From JACVRW01 sp963716215 (GTDB lineage: Bacteria > Actinomycetota > Thermoleophilia > Solirubrobacterales > Thermoleophilaceae), in assembly GCA_963716215.1 (NCBI GenBank), contig OY970298.1:620001-684000 (forward strand): a DNA stretch of 64,000 nt, written 5' to 3'. Position numbers and translations under genes: made by a program. The notes beneath the pieces were generated by a model. It saw only the letters and a program-made list of their open reading frames with translations. It had not been told where the DNA came from and did not search any database. Below are positions 1 to 7,686 of the stretch, piece after piece (positions within the stretch are counted from its first letter, which is position 1; each line of letters starts with the position of its first letter).

Positions 1-756
1 GAGCTCGTGCGCCCGTTCGGTCGCGCCGGCCGGCAGCTCGGCGGGGCACACGAAGTTGGTACGGCCGATCTCGTAGCGCGCCTGGAAGTCGTAGAACTCG
101 TCGCCCTGCGGCACCGCCTCGACCACCGGCAGCGGCTCGCCGTCGAGCAGGGAGACGGCGAGGTCGCGCCCGCCGACGTAGCGCTCGAGCAGCACCTTGG
201 AGTCGTACGAGAAAGCGGCCACCAGCGCGGCCGGCACATCGGCGGCCGAGCGCGCGAACTTGATCCCCAGGGCGGAGCCCTGACTCGAGGGCTTGACGAC
301 GATCGGGAACTCGAGCCGCTCCTCGATCGCGCCGAGCGCGTCGGCGGCGCCGAGCTCGCGGAAGGCGGTCTCGTTGAACGCGAAGAACTCGGGCGTGGGG
401 ATCCCGGCCTCGATCATCAGGTGCTTGGCGAGCACCTTGTCCATCGAGCGCACGCACGCCACCACGCCGGACCCGGTGTAGGGGATGTCCAGGATCTCGA
501 GCAGCTCCTGGACGGTGCCGTCCTCGCCGTCGCGGCCGTGCATCGCCACGAAGGCGACCTCGGGGCGGGCCTCTCGCAGCCGCTCGATCAGGTCGAGGCC
601 CACGTCGATCGCCACGACCTCGTGACCCAGCCGTGTGAGCGCGTCCTCGACCCGCGCGCCGGAGCGCAGCGACACCTGACGCTCCAGGGAGCGCCCGCCC
701 TTCAGCACGGCGACGCGGCGAGCGCGCGCGCCTGAGCCCGCTGCGCCCGTCGTCAT
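1..756 (-). CDS. ddl: D-alanine--D-alanine ligase, C-terminus beyond window
   Basis: ATP-grasp ligase that joins two D-alanines for peptidoglycan precursors in the cytoplasm. The translated 252 residues begin MTTGAAGSG, then carry the N-terminal fold (VAVLKGGRSLERQVSLRSG), the central VAFVAMHGRDGEDGTVQ segment and GIPYTGSG-type motif (as DIPYTGSG), and the ATP-grasp lysine and glycine-rich loop KPSSQGSALGIK. Family members are about 310-370 residues, so roughly the last quarter lies beyond base 1. ATG at 756-754 overlaps the TGA stop of the upstream aminotransferase gene, indicating translational coupling. The gene has homology to all Ddl enzymes; the alternative, a D-Ala-D-Lac ligase, cannot be excluded without the missing C-terminus. 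Confidence 0.9.
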   Translation of the reverse strand, partial: MTTGAAGSGARARRVAVLKGGRSLERQVSLRSGARVEDALTRLGHEVVAIDVGLDLIERLREARPEVAFVAMHGRDGEDGTVQELLEILDIPYTGSGVVACVRSMDKVLAKHLMIEAGIPTPEFFAFNETAFRELGAADALGAIEERLEFPIVVKPSSQGSALGIKFARSAADVPAALVAAFSYDSKVLLERYVGGRDLAVSLLDGEPLPVVEAVPQGDEFYDFQARYEIGRTNFVCPAELPAGATERAHEL

Positions 757-2084
757 GACCGCTTGGCCCGTCGCCCCCGCTGCGCTGGGGTGGGCATCCG
801 CACCACCTCTGCGCTCTCTTGCTCCACCGGCTCGTGGCGCTTGCCCGTCAGCGTGCCGTACAGCTCGACCTGTTCGGTCACGACCTCGCCGATGCGGCGA
901 ATGCCTTCGCGGATCGAGTCCTCGTTCGAACCCGAGAAGTTCAGCCGCATCGAGCTGCGGCCGCGGCCGTCGAGGAAGGCCGCCTCGCCCGGCACGAACG
1001 CCACGTTGTCGCGCAGCGCGCGGGCCAGCAGGTCGGTGGTGTCGATGAAGTCCGGCAGCGTCGCCCAGATGAACAGCCCGCCGCCGGGGCGCGTCCACTC
1101 GGCCTGCGGAGGGAAGTGCTCGGCCAGGGCGTCGAGCATCGTGTCGCGCCGCTTGCGATAGACGTCGGTCAGTGAGTCGACGTAGTCGCGCCAGTTGCCG
1201 CGCTCGAAGTACGCCTGCACCATCAGCTGCGACAGCGTCGAGGTGCACAGGTCGGCGCCCTGCTTGCCGACGTTGATCTTCTCGAGCACCGGCGGGGGCG
1301 CTACCACCCAGCCGAGCCGGATTCCCGGCGACAGGATCTTCGAGAAGGTGCCGAGGTACATGACGTACACGCCCTTGTCGAGCGCGTAGAGCGGGGGCAG
1401 ATCGTCACCCTCGTAGCGCAGCAGCCCGTACGGGTTGTCCTCGAGCACCAGCAGCTCGCGCTCGTGCGCCAACTCGACGAGCCGGCGCCGGCGGGCCAGC
1501 GACATGCTCACGCCGGCGGGGTTCTGGAAGGTCGGCACCGTGTAGATGAACTTGGGCTGCCGGCCCTCGCGTTCGAGCCGGTCGAGCGTCTCCTCGAGCA
1601 GGTCGACGCGCATGCCGGCCGAGTCCATCTCGATCTGCACGACCTCGGCCTGGTACGCGAGGAACACCGGCACGGCGCCCGGGTAGGTCGGGCCCTCCGC
1701 GATCACCACGTCGCCGGGATCGATCAGCGTCTTCGTGACCAGGTCGATGACCTGCTGGCCGCCGGTGGTCACGATCGCGTCCTCGTGGTCCAGGGGCATG
1801 CCCTCCGCCGCCATCACCTCGGCGATGCAGTCCTTGGTCTCGTCGAGGCCCTCGGTCGGGCCGTACTGGAGCGCCTTGGCGCACGACTCCGCTGCGATGC
1901 GCTGCGCCACGGCGGCGAACGTCTCGGGCGGGAACGTGCTCGTGTCCGGCAGGCCGCCGGCCAGGGAGATCACCTCAGGTCGGGCGGTCACGGCCATCAG
2001 GTCGCGCATGGCCGACGACTTCATGACCTTGGTGCGGGAGGCGAACAGCCTCGCGTAGCGTTCGAGGTCGCGTGAGATGCTCAC
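753..2084 (-). CDS. PLP-dependent class I/II aminotransferase (2-aminoadipate/MocR-domain type)
   Basis: Fold-type I aminotransferase of 443 residues, cytoplasmic. Visible family landmarks are the LAGGLPDTSTFP start of the fold, LQYGPTEGLDETKDCIAE, the ITVTTGGQQ-like cofactor loop (IVTTGGQQVIDL), the aspartate of the LEDNPYG motif, and the PLP lysine in GTFSKILSPGIRLGW. It resembles the LysN/2-aminoadipate transaminase group, which lacks the GntR HTH seen in MocR regulators. Substrate cannot be assigned from sequence. GTG start at 2084 lies 12 bases from a -10-like TAGCCT shared with the divergent DUF4126 gene. It overlaps ddl by four bases, so the pair is probably one transcript. Confidence 0.85.
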   Translation of the reverse strand: MSISRDLERYARLFASRTKVMKSSAMRDLMAVTARPEVISLAGGLPDTSTFPPETFAAVAQRIAAESCAKALQYGPTEGLDETKDCIAEVMAAEGMPLDHEDAIVTTGGQQVIDLVTKTLIDPGDVVIAEGPTYPGAVPVFLAYQAEVVQIEMDSAGMRVDLLEETLDRLEREGRQPKFIYTVPTFQNPAGVSMSLARRRRLVELAHERELLVLEDNPYGLLRYEGDDLPPLYALDKGVYVMYLGTFSKILSPGIRLGWVVAPPPVLEKINVGKQGADLCTSTLSQLMVQAYFERGNWRDYVDSLTDVYRKRRDTMLDALAEHFPPQAEWTRPGGGLFIWATLPDFIDTTDLLARALRDNVAFVPGEAAFLDGRGRSSMRLNFSGSNEDSIREGIRRIGEVVTEQVELYGTLTGKRHEPVEQESAEVVRMPTPAQRGRRAKRS

Positions 2085-2095
2085 AGCGCCTGGCG

Positions 2096-2102
2096 TAGGC
2101 TA
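2096..2102. promoter_or_regulatory. overlapping divergent -10 elements (TAGGCTA)
   Basis: The 28-bp spacer between two divergent start codons holds TAGGCTA. Read on plus it gives TAGGCT, 11 bases before ATG 2113; read on minus it gives TAGCCT, 12 bases before GTG 2084. This spacing predicts leaderless or near-leaderless transcripts both ways. No clear -35 box is visible. Inference from position and recurrence of the motif. Confidence 0.5.
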
Positions 2103-2112
2103 CCGGCCACGC

Positions 2113-2691
2113 ATGAGCGTCTTCATGGACACCACGACCGGCGTGGGGCTGGCCGGCGCCACTGGCGTGCGCCCGTACCTGCCGCCGCTGCTGGCGGGCG
2201 TCCTGGCGCGCGGCGACACCGGCATCGACTTCGACGGCACCGACTGGAGCTTCCTCGAGTCGACCGGCTTCCTCGCGGGCGTGCTCGCGCTCGCCGTGAT
2301 CGCCTACCTGGCGGAGCGTTCGGAGGCGAACCGTCGCTTTGTAGAGGTGTTCAGCGGGGTAGTGGGCATGGGGCTGGGGGCGATGCTGTTCGCCGGGGCG
2401 CTGGCCGACGGCGGTAGCGCCAGCTGGCCGGGCCTGATCGGCGGCGTGCTCTGTGCGGCGCTCGGCTGGCGCGCTGTGGGCGGGCTCGTCGAGCGTGCCC
2501 GCGGCCGGCTGGACGGCGGGGCGGCGGCCCTGCTGACCGCCTACGCCGACGGCGTGGCTCTGCTGCTCGCGGCGATCGCGATCTTCATCCCGCCAGCGTC
2601 GATCCTCGCGATCGCCGCCTTCCTCGTGCTGCTGCTCGCGGGCCGCGGGCGCGAGGGGGAGAAGTACGCCGGTCTCCGGGTACTTCGCTAG
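2113..2691 (+). CDS. DUF4126 family membrane protein
   Basis: A 192-residue integral membrane protein with about four hydrophobic helices. The N-terminus MSVFMDTTTGVGLAGATGVRP and the following PYLPPLLAGVLAR match the pattern of DUF4126 proteins, whose members have a glycine-rich first helix and a conserved acidic region (here DTGIDFDGTDWSFLESTGF). Function unknown. An in-frame ATG lies 36 bases further up, but the ATG at 2113 is better placed relative to the -10 element TAGGCT at 2096 and starts the conserved region. It is followed three bases later by the phosphodiesterase-family gene and may share its transcript. Confidence 0.75.
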   Translation: MSVFMDTTTGVGLAGATGVRPYLPPLLAGVLARGDTGIDFDGTDWSFLESTGFLAGVLALAVIAYLAERSEANRRFVEVFSGVVGMGLGAMLFAGALADGGSASWPGLIGGVLCAALGWRAVGGLVERARGRLDGGAAALLTAYADGVALLLAAIAIFIPPASILAIAAFLVLLLAGRGREGEKYAGLRVLR

Positions 2692-2694
2692 TCC

Positions 2695-4143
2695 GTGCCC
2701 GAAGCCCAGCCGAAGAAGCTCGTCCTCGCGGTCATCGACTCGCTCAAGCCCGACATGCTCGACATGGCTATCGAGGAGGGCGCGGCGCCGACGCTGGCGG
2801 CGTTGCGCGACCGCGGCACCTACATCCGCGACTGTCTGTCCACGTTCCCGTCGGTCACGCCGGTGGCGAGCGCCGCGATCGCGACCGGATGCGGCCCCGG
2901 CGAGCACCACATCCCATCGATGAACTGGTACCACCGCGGCGAGGAGCGGTACGTGGAGTACGGCTCGTCGTTCCAGGCGACGCGCGCGTTCGGCGTGGTG
3001 CGCTCGCTGTACGACACGGTCTACAACATGAACATGGCGCACCTCACGCGTGCGCACAAGACCGTCTTCGAGCACCTGGACGACGCCGGCCTGCGGACCG
3101 CGTGCACCACCTGGCTGATCTATCGCGGCCGCACCCGCCACGACCCGTCCGGCGCCAGCGTGTACCGCCGCATCGCCGAGGCGGCGCAGTTCCGCCACCC
3201 GGTCTATGGCGCGCGCGAGCTGTTCTACGCCGACCTGTTCGACTCGCGCAACACCGGCTGCACCTCGGCGCTCGGCATGCCCGGGCAGCGCGACCAGCAC
3301 ACCGGCTGCGTCGGGGCCTACCTCGTGGAGCACGAACTGTTCGACTTCCTGCTCTTCTCGCTGCCCGACAACGACACGTACTCGCACAAGGCCGGCCCCG
3401 ACGGCCAGGTCCGCTCGATCGGCGAGGCCGACCGTGCGCTCGACCGCATAGTTCAGGTGGCCGGCGGGGTGGACGCCTTCCTCGAGCACCACGCGGTGAT
3501 CGTGATGTCGGATCACTCGCAGACAGCCGTGGAGGGCCGCGCCAACCTGGCGGAGGCCTTCGCGGACGCGCGCGTGCTGGCGCCGTCGGACCCGGCGCCG
3601 ACCGAGGCCGAGCTGGCCGTCTCGCCGGCCGCCCGGTCCGCGATGGTCTATGCGCTCGACGACAGCCGTCGCGACGAGCTGGTCGCCGGCGCCGTCGCGA
3701 CGCTGCGCGGGCTGGAGGGCGTGGACCTGGTGGCCACGCGGGCGAACGGCGAGGCGGTGGTCCACAGTGCCCGCGGCGAGCTCCGCTTCGCCCCTGGCGG
3801 CGACCACCGGGACCGGCGCGGGCGGGCGTGGCGGATCGACGGCGAGCGCGCCGCGCTGGATCTGGACGGCGCCACCTATCCGGACGCCCTCAACCGGCTC
3901 TGGTCGGCGCTCGAGTGCCCGCACTCCGGCGACGTTCTGGCGTCGGCCGAGCTGGGTTACGAGTTCGTCGACTGGGGCGGGGCGGACCACGTGGGCGGCG
4001 GTAGCCACGGGTCCCTGCACCGCGACGATTCGGAGGGTGTGCTGCTGCTCTGCGGCGTCGACGCGCCCGATCGGGAGGAGTGGGCGCTGACCGATGTAAG
4101 CGGGCTGGTGCTCGATCACTTCGGTGTACCGTTGGCGCGATGA
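2695..4143 (+). CDS. alkaline phosphatase family protein (type I phosphodiesterase/nucleotide pyrophosphatase)
   Basis: A 482-residue metalloenzyme of the alkaline-phosphatase superfamily, PF01663-like. Metal and nucleophile residues expected for the family are visible: the first Asp in VIDSLKPDML, the nucleophile Thr in FPSVTPVASAAIATG, the Asp/His pair in LPDNDTYSHKAGPDG, the SDHSQT Asp-His pair, and a late His in GGGSHGSLHRDD. No signal peptide is evident, so a cytoplasmic or membrane-peripheral location is likely. Start is GTG 2695. The next gene (GtrA family) starts inside its stop codon (ATGA), and together with the GT87-like gene this suggests an envelope lipid or glycan role, which is inference. 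Confidence 0.8.
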   Translation: MPEAQPKKLVLAVIDSLKPDMLDMAIEEGAAPTLAALRDRGTYIRDCLSTFPSVTPVASAAIATGCGPGEHHIPSMNWYHRGEERYVEYGSSFQATRAFGVVRSLYDTVYNMNMAHLTRAHKTVFEHLDDAGLRTACTTWLIYRGRTRHDPSGASVYRRIAEAAQFRHPVYGARELFYADLFDSRNTGCTSALGMPGQRDQHTGCVGAYLVEHELFDFLLFSLPDNDTYSHKAGPDGQVRSIGEADRALDRIVQVAGGVDAFLEHHAVIVMSDHSQTAVEGRANLAEAFADARVLAPSDPAPTEAELAVSPAARSAMVYALDDSRRDELVAGAVATLRGLEGVDLVATRANGEAVVHSARGELRFAPGGDHRDRRGRAWRIDGERAALDLDGATYPDALNRLWSALECPHSGDVLASAELGYEFVDWGGADHVGGGSHGSLHRDDSEGVLLLCGVDAPDREEWALTDVSGLVLDHFGVPLAR

Positions 4144-4613
4144 CCGAGGAGCTCGACCTCGTCGTCACGCGGGGGCCGCATCCGGTCCACGTGCGTGTGC
4201 GAGCTGGCCTCCGCAAGTCGAAGAACTGGCGGCAGCTCGCGAAGTTCTGCATCGTTGGCGGCTCGGGCTACGTCGTGAACCTGTGCGTGTTCGCGTTCTG
4301 CTTCCAGGTGCTGGGGTTGCATCACCTGGTCGCCGCCACCGGCGCCTTCGTGGTCGGGGTGGCGAACAACTTCTTCTGGAACCGCCGCTGGACGTTCCGG
4401 GCGCGCGGAGGCAGCGCGCTGTTCCAGGCGCCCCGCTTCCTGACGGTCAGCGTCGTGGCGTTCCTGTTCGCGCTGGTCGTGCTCGAGCTGCTCGTGAGCG
4501 TCGTGGGCCTGGCGGAGGTGCCGGCTCAGGCGATCGCGATCGTCGCGGCTACCCCGCTCAACTTCCTCGGGAACAAGATGTGGAGCTTCGCGATCGAGGT
4601 CTCGCGCGACTGA
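4140..4613 (+). CDS. GtrA family membrane protein
   Basis: A 157-residue protein with four predicted transmembrane helices and the GtrA (PF04138) hallmark LAKFCIVGGSGYVVNLCVF in the first helix, NNFFWNRRWTFRA between helices 2 and 3, and a final NFLGNKMWSF. GtrA proteins are thought to help move polyprenyl-phosphate-linked sugars across the membrane. The ATG lies inside the stop of the upstream phosphodiesterase gene (ATGA), so translation is coupled. It is followed directly by a GT87-like membrane glycosyltransferase candidate, supporting a role in cell-surface glycan assembly. Confidence 0.85.
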   Translation: MTEELDLVVTRGPHPVHVRVRAGLRKSKNWRQLAKFCIVGGSGYVVNLCVFAFCFQVLGLHHLVAATGAFVVGVANNFFWNRRWTFRARGGSALFQAPRFLTVSVVAFLFALVVLELLVSVVGLAEVPAQAIAIVAATPLNFLGNKMWSFAIEVSRD

Positions 4614-6289
4614 AGGCGGACGCCGCGCTGCGCGCGGTCGCCGTCCTCGTCGCAGTCCTGCTCCTGCTCCCGGCGTCGGCCGCGGCGCAGGACCCGAAGC
4701 TCCCCGAGTCGCAGACCGTCGCGCCGCGATTCTTCGAGCGCACGGCAGATGAGGTCGAGCGGATCGCCGCACGCGCCCAGAAGGTGCGGGCCGCGCGCCG
4801 CGACGGCCCGCTGGCGCCGACCGCCTACACCCGCGGCGTAGGGCGCTGGCAGGTCAGCTTCTTCCGGGACGACAAGGAGGTCGTGCAGGTCCAGTTGGAC
4901 GACGCGAGCGGGGCGATCCTCGAGCAGTGGAGCGGCCACCAGGTCGCGTGGCGGATGGCGCGCGGCTACTCCGGCGCCTTCGGGCGCAAGCTGAACGCGC
5001 CGTACGTGTGGATCCCGCTCTGCGTGATGTTCCTGTTGCCGTTCGTTGACTTCCGCCGACCGCTGCGGCTCCTGCACCTGGACCTGCTCGTGCTGCTCGC
5101 CTTCGGCGCTTCGCACGCGTTCTTCAACCGCGGCGAGATCGGCGTGTCGGTGCCGCTCGTCTACCCCGTGCTGCTCTACCTGCTGGTGCGAATGCTGCTC
5201 GCCGGCCTGCGGCCGCGCGAGCGCACCGGCCGCCTCGTGCCGCACGTGGCGATCGAGTGGCTGGCGGTGGCGCTGGTGGCGCTGGTGGTGTTCCGCGTGG
5301 CGCTCAACGTGGTCGACTCGAACGTGATCGACGTCGGCTACGCGGGGGTGATCGGGGCCGACCGGATCGTCGACGGGGACGGCCTCTACGGCGACGGCTT
5401 CTCCGAGGACGTGGGCAAGGGCGACACCTACGGGCCGGTCAACTACCTGCTCTACGTCCCGTTCGAGCAGCTCATGCGCTGGAGCGGCCGCTGGGACAGC
5501 CTGCCCGCCGCCCACGGCGCGGCGCTCGCGTTCGACCTGCTCACGATCGGGGTGCTGCTGCTGCTCGGGCGGGCCCTGCGACCGGGGCGCGAGGGGACGG
5601 TCTTGGGGGTCGCGCTCGCATACGCGTGGGCGGCGTACCCGTACACGACCTTCGTGCTCGAGACGAACTCCAACGACACCCTGGTGGCGCTTGCGGGTGC
5701 CGGCGCGTTGCTGGCGTGTGCGCGCCGGTCGGCCGCCGGGACCGGCGTGGCGGTGGGCCTCGGCGCGGCGGCCAAGTTCGCTCCGCTGGCGCTCGCGCCG
5801 CTGTTCGCGCGCCGCCGTCCGCTCGTGTTCGGGGCAGCGCTCGCGGTGACGCTGGCCGTGACGATCCTCCCCTTCATACCCGACGGCGGACCGCGCGAGC
5901 TGTATGACCGGACAATCGGCTACCAGGCCGCCCGCGGGTCGCCGTTCAGCGTGTGGGGGCAGACCGACCTCGACGTGCTCCAGGCGCTGGTGAAGGCCGC
6001 GGCGATCGGGCTGGCCCTGGCGGTGGCGTTCGTGCCGCGCCGCCCCACGGACCGCCAGCTGGCCGCGCTCGGCGGCGCGGTGCTGATCGCCCTGCAGCTA
6101 CCGGTCAACCACTGGTTCTACCTCTACGTGGTGTGGTTCCTGCCGTTCGTGCTGGTGGCGAGCTTCGGTGCTATTCGGCCGGCAGCAGCAGCTGGCGAAT
6201 CGACCGGGCTCGCCCATCCGAGTCGCCCTCGACCAGCACCGCGTTCAGCCACGGATCCTCGTTCGCCGTCTCGAAGCGCACCTGCGTGA
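4580..6289 (+). CDS. DUF2029/GT87-like multi-spanning membrane protein
   Basis: About 569 residues. It opens with a signal-like helix ending PASAAAQDP, followed by an extracytoplasmic PepSY-like segment around residues 50-130 (RWQVSFFRDDKEVVQVQLDD), then roughly ten hydrophobic helices. The region with DGDGLYGDGF, TYGPVNYLLYVPFE and FVLETNSNDTLVAL resembles GT87/DUF2029 polyprenyl-phosphate-mannose-type transferases, whose acidic loops bind the sugar donor. Start is uncertain: GTG 4580 overlaps gtrA by 34 bases; no ATG is available nearby. The reading frame runs about 119 bases into the oppositely oriented phosphoesterase gene and its last 35 residues look non-coding, so a lost stop or small indel near 6165 is possible. 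Confidence 0.65.
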   Translation: MELRDRGLARLKADAALRAVAVLVAVLLLLPASAAAQDPKLPESQTVAPRFFERTADEVERIAARAQKVRAARRDGPLAPTAYTRGVGRWQVSFFRDDKEVVQVQLDDASGAILEQWSGHQVAWRMARGYSGAFGRKLNAPYVWIPLCVMFLLPFVDFRRPLRLLHLDLLVLLAFGASHAFFNRGEIGVSVPLVYPVLLYLLVRMLLAGLRPRERTGRLVPHVAIEWLAVALVALVVFRVALNVVDSNVIDVGYAGVIGADRIVDGDGLYGDGFSEDVGKGDTYGPVNYLLYVPFEQLMRWSGRWDSLPAAHGAALAFDLLTIGVLLLLGRALRPGREGTVLGVALAYAWAAYPYTTFVLETNSNDTLVALAGAGALLACARRSAAGTGVAVGLGAAAKFAPLALAPLFARRRPLVFGAALAVTLAVTILPFIPDGGPRELYDRTIGYQAARGSPFSVWGQTDLDVLQALVKAAAIGLALAVAFVPRRPTDRQLAALGGAVLIALQLPVNHWFYLYVVWFLPFVLVASFGAIRPAAAAGESTGLAHPSRPRPAPRSATDPRSPSRSAPA

Positions 6290-6947
6290 GCGTCATGAAG
6301 CGCTCGATCGCGAGCTCGCGCTTCACGCCGATCACCCCGCCGCGCGGGCCGGTCATCCCCACGTCGGTCACGTAGGCGGTCCCGCCGGGCAGCACGCGGG
6401 CATCGGCCGTGGGCACGTGGGTGTGCGTGCCCACGCACGCGAGCACACGCCCGTCCAGGTGCCAGCCGAGGGCGACCTTCTCGCTGGTGGCCTCGGCGTG
6501 CATGTCCACCAGCACCGCGTCCGCCTGCCCCCGGAGCTCGGAGAGCAGCGCGTCGGCCTCCGCGAACGGCGAGCGCACCGCTTCGAGGAAGACCAGCCCG
6601 GACAGGTTGACGATCCCCAGGCGCAGGCCGTTGGCCTCGACGACGGTGTGGCCGCGACCCGGGCTGCCCTTGGGGTAGTTGGCCGGTCGTACGATGCGGG
6701 GCTCGCGGTCGAGGTACTCGTACACCTCGCGGTGGCGGTAGGCGTGGTTGCCGAGCGTGATCGCGTCGACGCCGAGGTCGAGCATCTCCTGGGCCGTCTT
6801 GCGCGTGATGCCCACGCCGCCGGCGGCGTTCTCGCCGTTGACCACCACGAAGTCGGGCTGGTGCTCCTCCCTGAGCCCGGGCAGCAGCGCGGCCAGCGCC
6901 TGACGCCCGATCCCGCCGACCACGTCGCCGATGAAGAGAACCTTCAC
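6171..6947 (-). CDS. YmdB/TIGR00282 family metallophosphoesterase
   Basis: A 258-residue cytoplasmic dinuclear metallophosphoesterase. Conserved residues appear in order: Asp in VLFIGDVVG, the ENAAGGVGI stretch with NGEN, LGNHAYRH, the DMHAEATSEK histidine, GTHTHVPTADARVLPGGTAY, and DVGMTGPRGGVIG, all typical of the YmdB family known to hydrolyse 2',3'-cyclic AMP or act on RNA turnover in Bacillus. GTG at 6947 is chosen because it places VKVLFIGD at the N-terminus as in relatives; an in-frame upstream ATG would add 24 non-conserved residues. It is divergent from the ABC gene with a 28-bp spacer and converges with the GT87-like gene. Confidence 0.88.
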   Translation of the reverse strand: MKVLFIGDVVGGIGRQALAALLPGLREEHQPDFVVVNGENAAGGVGITRKTAQEMLDLGVDAITLGNHAYRHREVYEYLDREPRIVRPANYPKGSPGRGHTVVEANGLRLGIVNLSGLVFLEAVRSPFAEADALLSELRGQADAVLVDMHAEATSEKVALGWHLDGRVLACVGTHTHVPTADARVLPGGTAYVTDVGMTGPRGGVIGVKRELAIERFMTLTQVRFETANEDPWLNAVLVEGDSDGRARSIRQLLLPAE

Positions 6948-6975
6948 GGCGAGCGATTCTGCCAACCTGCCCGCT

Positions 6976-7686
6976 GTGGAGACGCTGACAGCCACCCTCG
7001 CCGCCTCAGACCTCGTCAAGCGCTACGGCGATCGGGTCGCGCTGCGAGGGGTCTCGCTGGCTGCCGGGCGCGGCGAACTGGTGGCCGTGATCGGCCCCAA
7101 CGGAGCCGGGAAGACGACGCTCCTGTCGATCCTCGCCGGGATCCAGCGGCCGGACGAGGGCACGATCTCGATCGAGCCCGAGAAGGTCGGCTGGGTGCCT
7201 CAGCAGCCGTCCCTCTACGGCAAGCTCACGGTCGCGGAGAACCTGACCCTGTTCGCGCGGCTCGAGCGGACGCCCGACCCGGCGGCGACGGTCGAGCGCA
7301 TGCTCGTGCTGACCGACCTGCACGACCGCGCCGGCGACCAGGTCGCGACCCTCTCGGGAGGCAATCGCCAGCGCGTGAACATCGCCATCGGACTGCTGGC
7401 GGAGCCCGAGGTGCTGCTGCTCGACGAGCCGAGTGCCGCGCTCGACCCGCGCCAGCGCGAGCGGCTGTGGGAGTTCATCCTGCGCTTGGCGGGTGAGGGC
7501 ACCACGGTCGTCTACGCCACCCACCACATTCCGGAGGCCGATCGCTACGCCAACCAGCTGATCGTGCTCGCCGACGGCGAGCGGGTCTTCGACGGCTCGC
7601 CGCGCGAGCTGGAGCAGGCCACCGGCACCACGGGGCTCGACTTCGAGCGCGCCTTCGTCGAGTACCTGCGCCAGCGGGGCCACTAG
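6976..7686 (+). CDS. ABC transporter ATP-binding protein
   Basis: A 236-residue ABC ATPase of the ABC-2 exporter type. Walker A is GPNGAGKTT, the Q-loop is PQQPSLYG, the signature is LSGGNRQRVNIA, Walker B is VLLLDEPSAALD and the H-loop is YATHH. GTG 6976 is chosen since the domain starts eleven residues later; an ATG at 6931 would extend into the divergent phosphoesterase start. The permease gene begins immediately after its stop codon (no spacer), so the two form one export system. Substrate unknown. Confidence 0.88.
   Translation: METLTATLAASDLVKRYGDRVALRGVSLAAGRGELVAVIGPNGAGKTTLLSILAGIQRPDEGTISIEPEKVGWVPQQPSLYGKLTVAENLTLFARLERTPDPAATVERMLVLTDLHDRAGDQVATLSGGNRQRVNIAIGLLAEPEVLLLDEPSAALDPRQRERLWEFILRLAGEGTTVVYATHHIPEADRYANQLIVLADGERVFDGSPRELEQATGTTGLDFERAFVEYLRQRGH

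Noticed and set aside
7..735. Plus-strand frame opposite ddl
   Set aside because: Minus-strand translation gives a clear D-Ala-D-Ala ligase with the ATP-grasp motif; the plus frame is a shadow.
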